Source: Augochlora pura (Eukaryota > Arthropoda > Insecta > Hymenoptera > Halictidae). Taken from it: a DNA stretch of 64,000 nt. Positions 58,248 to 64,000 of this stretch are shown here, piece by piece. How positions within the stretch are numbered: the first letter of the stretch is position 1; each line of letters starts with the position of its first letter. A program made the position numbers and the translations under genes. The notes below the pieces were generated by a model. It saw nothing but the letters and a program-made list of their open reading frames with translations, did no database searches and had not been told where the DNA came from. The stretch lies in NCBI RefSeq assembly GCF_028453695.1, contig NC_135773.1:23237782-23301781 (forward strand), given 5' to 3'.

Positions 58248-61200
58248 GATAGTACACCCACGCGGTCGAAGTATTCATTGGCGTGTAAACAGCAATGGAA
58301 TAAAAAGACTTCGGACACTGTCCCGATCGCATCAAGAGTCCAGCTTCTCGTACCACGGTATAAGCTTTTCTGCTACGCGAGCGCAGAGCAGAGCATTGTC
58401 TCGCCGAGCCTTAATTGTATGGAATGCATTTGGCGGGTCGTTCCGCCATCGCGTGATATGATGCTCCAATTACTCGGTGTTTGTTGCCGGTGATCTGCGC
58501 GAAACACGAGGACCGGACGCGGACGCCCGCGCGAGCGTACGTGGAATAGTTGGTTTGAAAGGGAGCCGAAGACGACGTTGTGCAATAACGCTAATGCTCG
58601 CGGTCTCTAAAAGGTGATCTACACGAAGCCGTCACGTCAATCCGTGGCTCCCACTGGCTTCCGTTCAACGTTAAGCTCGGACACGTGTACCCGGAAACCT
58701 GCCGGCAGCTTAAGTTTATCCAGACTTCATGGATTATGTCCGGGCAATATTCGCTTCGGGCTCGGACTCTCCAACGGGGAGCCGGTGGAAGGTTGTGTGT
58801 GCGCGCCTGGGTCCCCATTGATCGCAGTCGATGAAAGAGAGACGTACCGTGTAGCCCGACCGTGGACAGCTATTTTCTCCCGGTCGAAAAATTTACGAGC
58901 TACAACTTAGACATTGATATTCGTGTCCCCGAAGTGTTTTACGCCTCCGCGCCGCTATCTCGTCCCGTTATTTAGTGGCACGCGGTCCGATACCGGCTCG
59001 AAGATCGATCCAACCGCGATATTCCTGCTTCATCGTCTCTGTCTCTTATTCTCCGACGTGATAATCAATCTTTGCGTACAATTCTCCTCTTTGGAAATAT
59101 AAAAAATGCTGTTTTAAACAGCTCAAGCAAAAAATACGAAATGCAATTTATCGATTCGGTTCTTCAATGTCACGATCTGTGTAGGTTGTAGATTATAGGC
59201 GATAGCTGGTTTCACAACTTTCTCTCTGATATTTTCTGAAAAAGATTTGACAGGGAAATTTATAGTGATATAGAAATTTCTATTAATATAGGAGATTATA
59301 TCGAAATAAAATCGAAATAATAATTGAAATAATAATTGAAATAACATCGAAATAATAATTGAAATAATCTCGAGCATAATTACGTGTACTTGTCCTGTAT
59401 TCAACAAACATCAGGTTTACAGCATAAATAAAACCATAGCAGAAGCAGGCACTCGGTTGCACGCGCGAGGGCTCGAAGGAAAAGCTTGTCAGATCGAATC
59501 GATCGCCTTCCGTCGTAATTTTTCTGCTTTGTCATTCGCTTCCCTCGGGAGGGGAAACCATGTATCACCCATAGAGTCGTCCGGGAACCCGATCAGCTGA
59601 CGAGCTGGTCGGAAGACCCGGTTATCAACGTTCGTGACATTAAAGGTGAAATTAGAAATGTATCCATCAATGTTCCCCGCGGGCCCCTCCCCGCGTAGGG
59701 GCATCGGACACGGTGAATAGACTCGTGACCCGGGGAAATGATTTTCTTTTTACCGCCGGTCCGTAATTAGCTTCACCCTAGCGGAAACACGGCCGCCATG
59801 AATGCTGACGGCCGCTGACAGAACCGACCTGCAGTTTTACGTAATGTTAAGGGCGGATTCACCGGCAACTCGAGACATCAATTAGCCCTTACCGCGTGAA
59901 ATAACGAAGCCGCGCAACCGATCGACGACGACCAGGAAAAAATGTACTAATTGAAGAATCGCACGAGCGAACCAGCGTGGAAAATCCTGTTTTTCAAGAC
60001 GAGACAACATCGAGAGTTCTTCGTCGTGAAAAAACACGAATTTTCTATTTTTTTTTTTTATTGAAAACTAGTCAATATAAATTCGCTATAATCGCTCGCA
60101 TATTACGTGCTCGTGTTCAAGTACAAACTTTCGATAATACTTTCGAGGATTCTATAATGCTTGTTGCGAAATGTATACGCGGACTAACAATGCTAGAAAC
60201 TTGGCTAGGATTTAGGGTCACCATTTTCTTGAAGTTTTCCAAGACGCTGCGAAATGATGCCAACACACGGCGACGCCATATTTGGGGTGCAAAATGCAGA
60301 AGTTTCACCCTGCGTCGCCCATATTTCCCTCCTTCTTTTCGGCAGATGCACATCGTTGCGATTTTCGAGAGTTTTATCATTGTGTCAACTTTCGCGTGCA
60401 CTCTATCTTGAAACGAGAAGCCTGGCTTGATAATCTTTTACAGAAAAATAATTACCGGACTATAGATATTTATTCTGAAATATCTATTCTCTCGGTAAAT
60501 ATTCTTAAAAGATTCGAAGCTTGAAAAAGAATGAATATTTTGAACCGATTGAATTTGATATAAATTATTTAGCTGTTCGTTAAGCATTCCTGATCAGGGT
60601 GAATAGGTTAAACGTAAATAGACGAGGCCATTGAAACGACTGGAGATCGTTTTATCGCGTCGACCCTGTTAAAGGTTCTTAAAGAAATTTGTTTGGCTGC
60701 GGTTCGCGGGAACCGGCGCGGAAAACGCTTATTTCGCGTAAAGATCCGCAGTCCGTTCGGCAAAGCACACTTTACTCGGTAGTTGGAGGAGGAGGAATCC
60801 GACGTGAGCGAGCCAACGACACGTCGATTCCTCGGTCCCCGTCGCGGCAGCCGGTGGAAGATAAAGTAATTCGGCCATTCGGTGGGGGGTGGAAACTTGT
60901 GGAAGTCGATTAAATTTCGTGATACAGTGAACAGGCGCGCCGGTTGTTCGGTGATTTACGCGATGTTGTAACCTCATTCGCGGGCTATCGTCCTGCAATT
61001 ATCACAAATAATGGAGGATTTATGTCAGCCCTTCATTTGCAATTACCCGGCGGGATTTATAATCTCGTCTATCGGCCGCCGCTCGGCTTTCTCTCTCGTT
61101 TATTCTCATTTCGCCGGGGCTGTCGCTGCTCTCACCCGGGCCCCTGCCATATCCCCCTCCACCGCCCCTATCAGGATACACTTTCGGACGAAGTTACAGT

Positions 61201-64000
61201 CATCCATTACCCCTTGGACTATCCTTTATGGCCGTTATTTACGATTATTATTATTGCCCGGTGATGGCGGCGGCTATTGCGTGCGGCCACCGCAGACAGA
61301 CAGACAGAGAAACTCTCTTCGTCCCCGGGAAGAAACCCGGAGAGGGTGCGGTACGAACGTGTGTGTGTTCCGTGTACGGTGTATGTGTCGCGGTGTAAAG
61401 AAAAAGAGTGGGAGGCGACTCGGAGAAAGCTTCGCGTTCAGAAGTTACCACTTCGTAATTTTATTTTCGAGCTTTCCCCGCGCAACTGTAGAATTAGATG
61501 TTCCCGGGGTCATGATATCGGCATCGAACGAGGAATTCAGTTATCCGGCGAAGTTTCGATTCTTATTCGATTCCGGCGGTGAGTTACATCCACTGTTTTT
61601 GCGAAAATAGTTTCTTCAACCCTTCCCCTCGTAGAACCCGCGTCCCGATCCGTAAGCCCCGGAAATTTCAACTCCGTGTACAATCGACTGGAAGCCAAGC
61701 GTCAACGTTTTTGCGACGACGCCGAGGCTCTGAAGAGCTGCGCGCGAAGATTTCCACGGAATGCGATGGGGAGGAATGAATTTATCTGGTTGTAGGACAG
61801 TTTCGAGTGCGACGAGATATGCGTGGTTCAGGGTGATTTCGTTCAAGTCTAGGAGAAAATTTTATGAATAGAGCTAGCCGGGATCCTTTTATAAAAATGA
61901 CACACTAATTATCGACCAATCTTGATGATTCATTTTTATTGTAATTTGTTTGAACGAATTGAATTTGATTAGAATGTTTGCCAATGTGAAAGAGTTCTAA
62001 TGCCATCCCCTATGATAAATATTAAGTTTCTAGTCTCGCTTCGATTAATTAAACTGTTTTAACTATGCAGAGATTTTAGTGGTCGAATGTGTTCAGCTCC
62101 ATACGATTTCTATTTACAATATATACCTTAATATACTGAATCGTAGAAAAATTTCTCGTAGAAACATTTTTATACTATTTTTATAGAATAGAAGAAATAA
62201 GAAATCAGTAGTAATTTCAATTGATTCCGTAGTTCCACTATTAATAATACAAGAATAAAGTCGATCGAAAGCAGAATTAAAGAAGCAGAAATGGTGAACG
62301 TGAAAGAAGCCGTCGCGACAAAAAGAAAAATGGAACAGAGCGCTGTATCAACTAGTCGAGGAAGTGCGAGTGCTCCGTTTCGGTGGTTTGATGTTACAGT
62401 GGTTTGACATCGTAAGCCTCTCCGCTATACCGAAGTCTATGCAGCTTCGGCGACCCGAACGATCCTTTGGTATCTATTAGGACAGATGTCAGTCAGAGGC
62501 TAATCGAAATCCTTCGTTCGCCGAGATTCCGTGCCTCTCGGAAATCTTTAAGATATCTGCCAGGGATAAAAATCCAACACAGAGCCATTCAAACTGGAAT
62601 AGAAAAACATTCTTGCAAAAACTGAGCAATTCTATTTTTTTTTTAGAAAAGCTACGCTTTGGAACATTTCGTACAGTTTCATGGGTATTTCTTGATATTT
62701 TGATATTGCTTTAGTATACTATACTGTACTCATGACAAACGCTTCCTACCACCCCGTAGCACCAGCGAGGCCCTCCAGCAGTCCCGCCGAAAACTCAAGC
62801 ATACATCATGACGCATTACGATCAGTTATCGCGCCGCATAAACTATTTGCTATCAGTTGCATCTCGCAAGGAGCCAGACCATGATATACACAGGGAGGAG
62901 GAAGGAAGGGTGGCAGGCGGTAGAAGGAGAGATCGAGACAGTCTAATCCCGGCGTTCCACTTCCGCCCCGTTATGGCCGAGCCATCCCCTATATCTCGCA
63001 TCACGGGTCGCCGACCGAGAAGGTTACCGGAAGCTACTTTGAAAATCTGAAACTCCTGTAAGACCCCTTGTGTACATGCGATTGGGGGGCGGCGGGCGGT
63101 GGTGGGATGGTTGCGTGGGCGGGTGCGGAAGGAGGGCGGTAACAAAGCGCGCCGGCCTGGAATTTGTATTCCTTTGATCGGTCGCGTGTCGGCTACGAAA
63201 TCGAAATCTATTTCTACAAAGAGCCCTTTGAAAGCGCGGCGAATCATTCGAACGCGGGATTCCCGGCGATTCACGGTTGGAAACAAAGAACCGTCGGCGG
63301 CAAGTGGACTTTTCCATTTTCAAAAAATCACGGACGGCGTTAAGGCGGACGACGATTCTGGTGCACGACGATGCCCGGCGCAGGACACGTTAAGAACACG
63401 ATCCACCGGAGCTCTTTCTATCTCTGTCCTATGTGCGCCTGTCTATACGTGTTTCCTTCTTCCTTTTCTTCCACGGTTTGCGTCGTCTTTTTTCTGTATT
63501 CTTCTTTCCACGGCGGACTCGGAGAGACACGCAGGGTAATGGAATGGAGAGGCGAAATAGAATACGACGCGAAGGTTGCGCGCTGGGGGATCGGTATTAT
63601 GGCGCTGCATGAATGGAGGAGTTTCCCAACGAGAAGTAAAAATGGTGGAACCCTTCCACCGGTTATTGTTGCACGGGTAACGGGTCGTCCCGTGAAATAT
63701 AATCGCGGGATGTTCCGGCTCAATAACTCCCGCTGGCACAGTTTCATCAGTCAATGCGTTTGTTTCGCGGAACGCGGTCGATTTAACCGCGCCGCGAGCA
63801 CGAAGAATTTAATAAGTCGCGTGTGCCGACGGTCTCGAGGGTTTCGACTTTGACTGTGGGTCATTCGGTGCCGCTGTATCACCTAGTGATCGTTTATTAG
63901 TGAAACTGCGAGATCTCAGAAATTCTCGAAAATCTATACTTGGCACTAGACGAGATGACATGTATCGAGCTGAAACGATATTTAGGATTCCTGAAAACAT
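58248..64000. other. Intergenic, no gene seen
   Basis: Mixed CpG-rich and AT-rich sequence. A small (GAAATAATAATT)n stretch lies at 59305-59370. A 199-codon plus-strand open frame at 61011-61610 shows no domain, no splice support and low-quality composition. Nothing else is recognised to the end of the window. Confidence 0.4.

Noticed and set aside
61011..61610. 199-codon plus-strand open frame
   Set aside because: Longest unsupported frame, but its composition is erratic, it runs through a CAGA repeat, and it shows no domain or splice context.
1..64000. CRISPR arrays, bacterial operons, rRNA or tRNA genes
   Set aside because: Sequence is clearly animal nuclear DNA. The regular repeats seen are minisatellites or tandem duplications without spacers, and no cloverleaf or rRNA segment was recognised by eye. 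A tRNA scan could not be run.

Overview
The window is eukaryotic nuclear DNA. It almost certainly comes from an insect, most likely a hymenopteran (bee, wasp or ant). The grounds are GT-AG introns, short introns in a large DOCK gene, an arthropod-type Not homeobox gene, very uneven base composition (AT-rich introns beside CpG-rich non-coding stretches), many (GA)n/(CT)n and poly-C/G tracts, and a family of short TTAA-flanked inverted-repeat elements. The species cannot be named from sequence alone. Two 100-N runs mark assembly gaps.

Layout. 1-8 kb: weak evidence for part of an unidentified minus-strand gene, with three candidate exons (7790-7915, 5105-5520, 415-516) and a TATA/initiator promoter near 5554. 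8-16.5 kb: no gene recognised; MITE copies, tandem duplications, microsatellites, then the GC-rich 5' flank of the homeobox gene. 16.56-19.64 kb: a two-exon Not-type homeobox gene on the plus strand (410 aa, eh1-like motif, Q50 homeodomain). 20.22-23.14 kb: a five-exon plus-strand gene of 432 aa that I do not recognise, starting only 576 bp after the homeobox stop codon, with cysteine pairs that may bind zinc. 23.1-34.9 kb: its 3' UTR, then non-coding DNA. 34.95-42.28 kb: a minus-strand DOCK-C (DOCK7/Zir) guanine-nucleotide exchange factor, reconstructed over 18 coding exons (1989 aa) plus one 5' UTR exon, with every splice phase consistent. 42.5-64 kb: about 21 kb with no supportable gene.

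There is no operon logic here. The homeobox gene encodes a putative transcriptional repressor. The DOCK gene encodes a cytoplasmic Rac/Cdc42 activator. The unknown gene sits in the same orientation directly behind the homeobox gene, and no polyadenylation hexamer lies between them, so their transcripts may overlap. Most of the repeat content is a TTAA-targeting, piggyBac-like MITE family (seven copies located) and short tandem duplications of 119-190 bp, three of them inside introns. Coding calls rest on reading-frame continuity across splice sites and on remembered family sequences. No alignment or database search was run.
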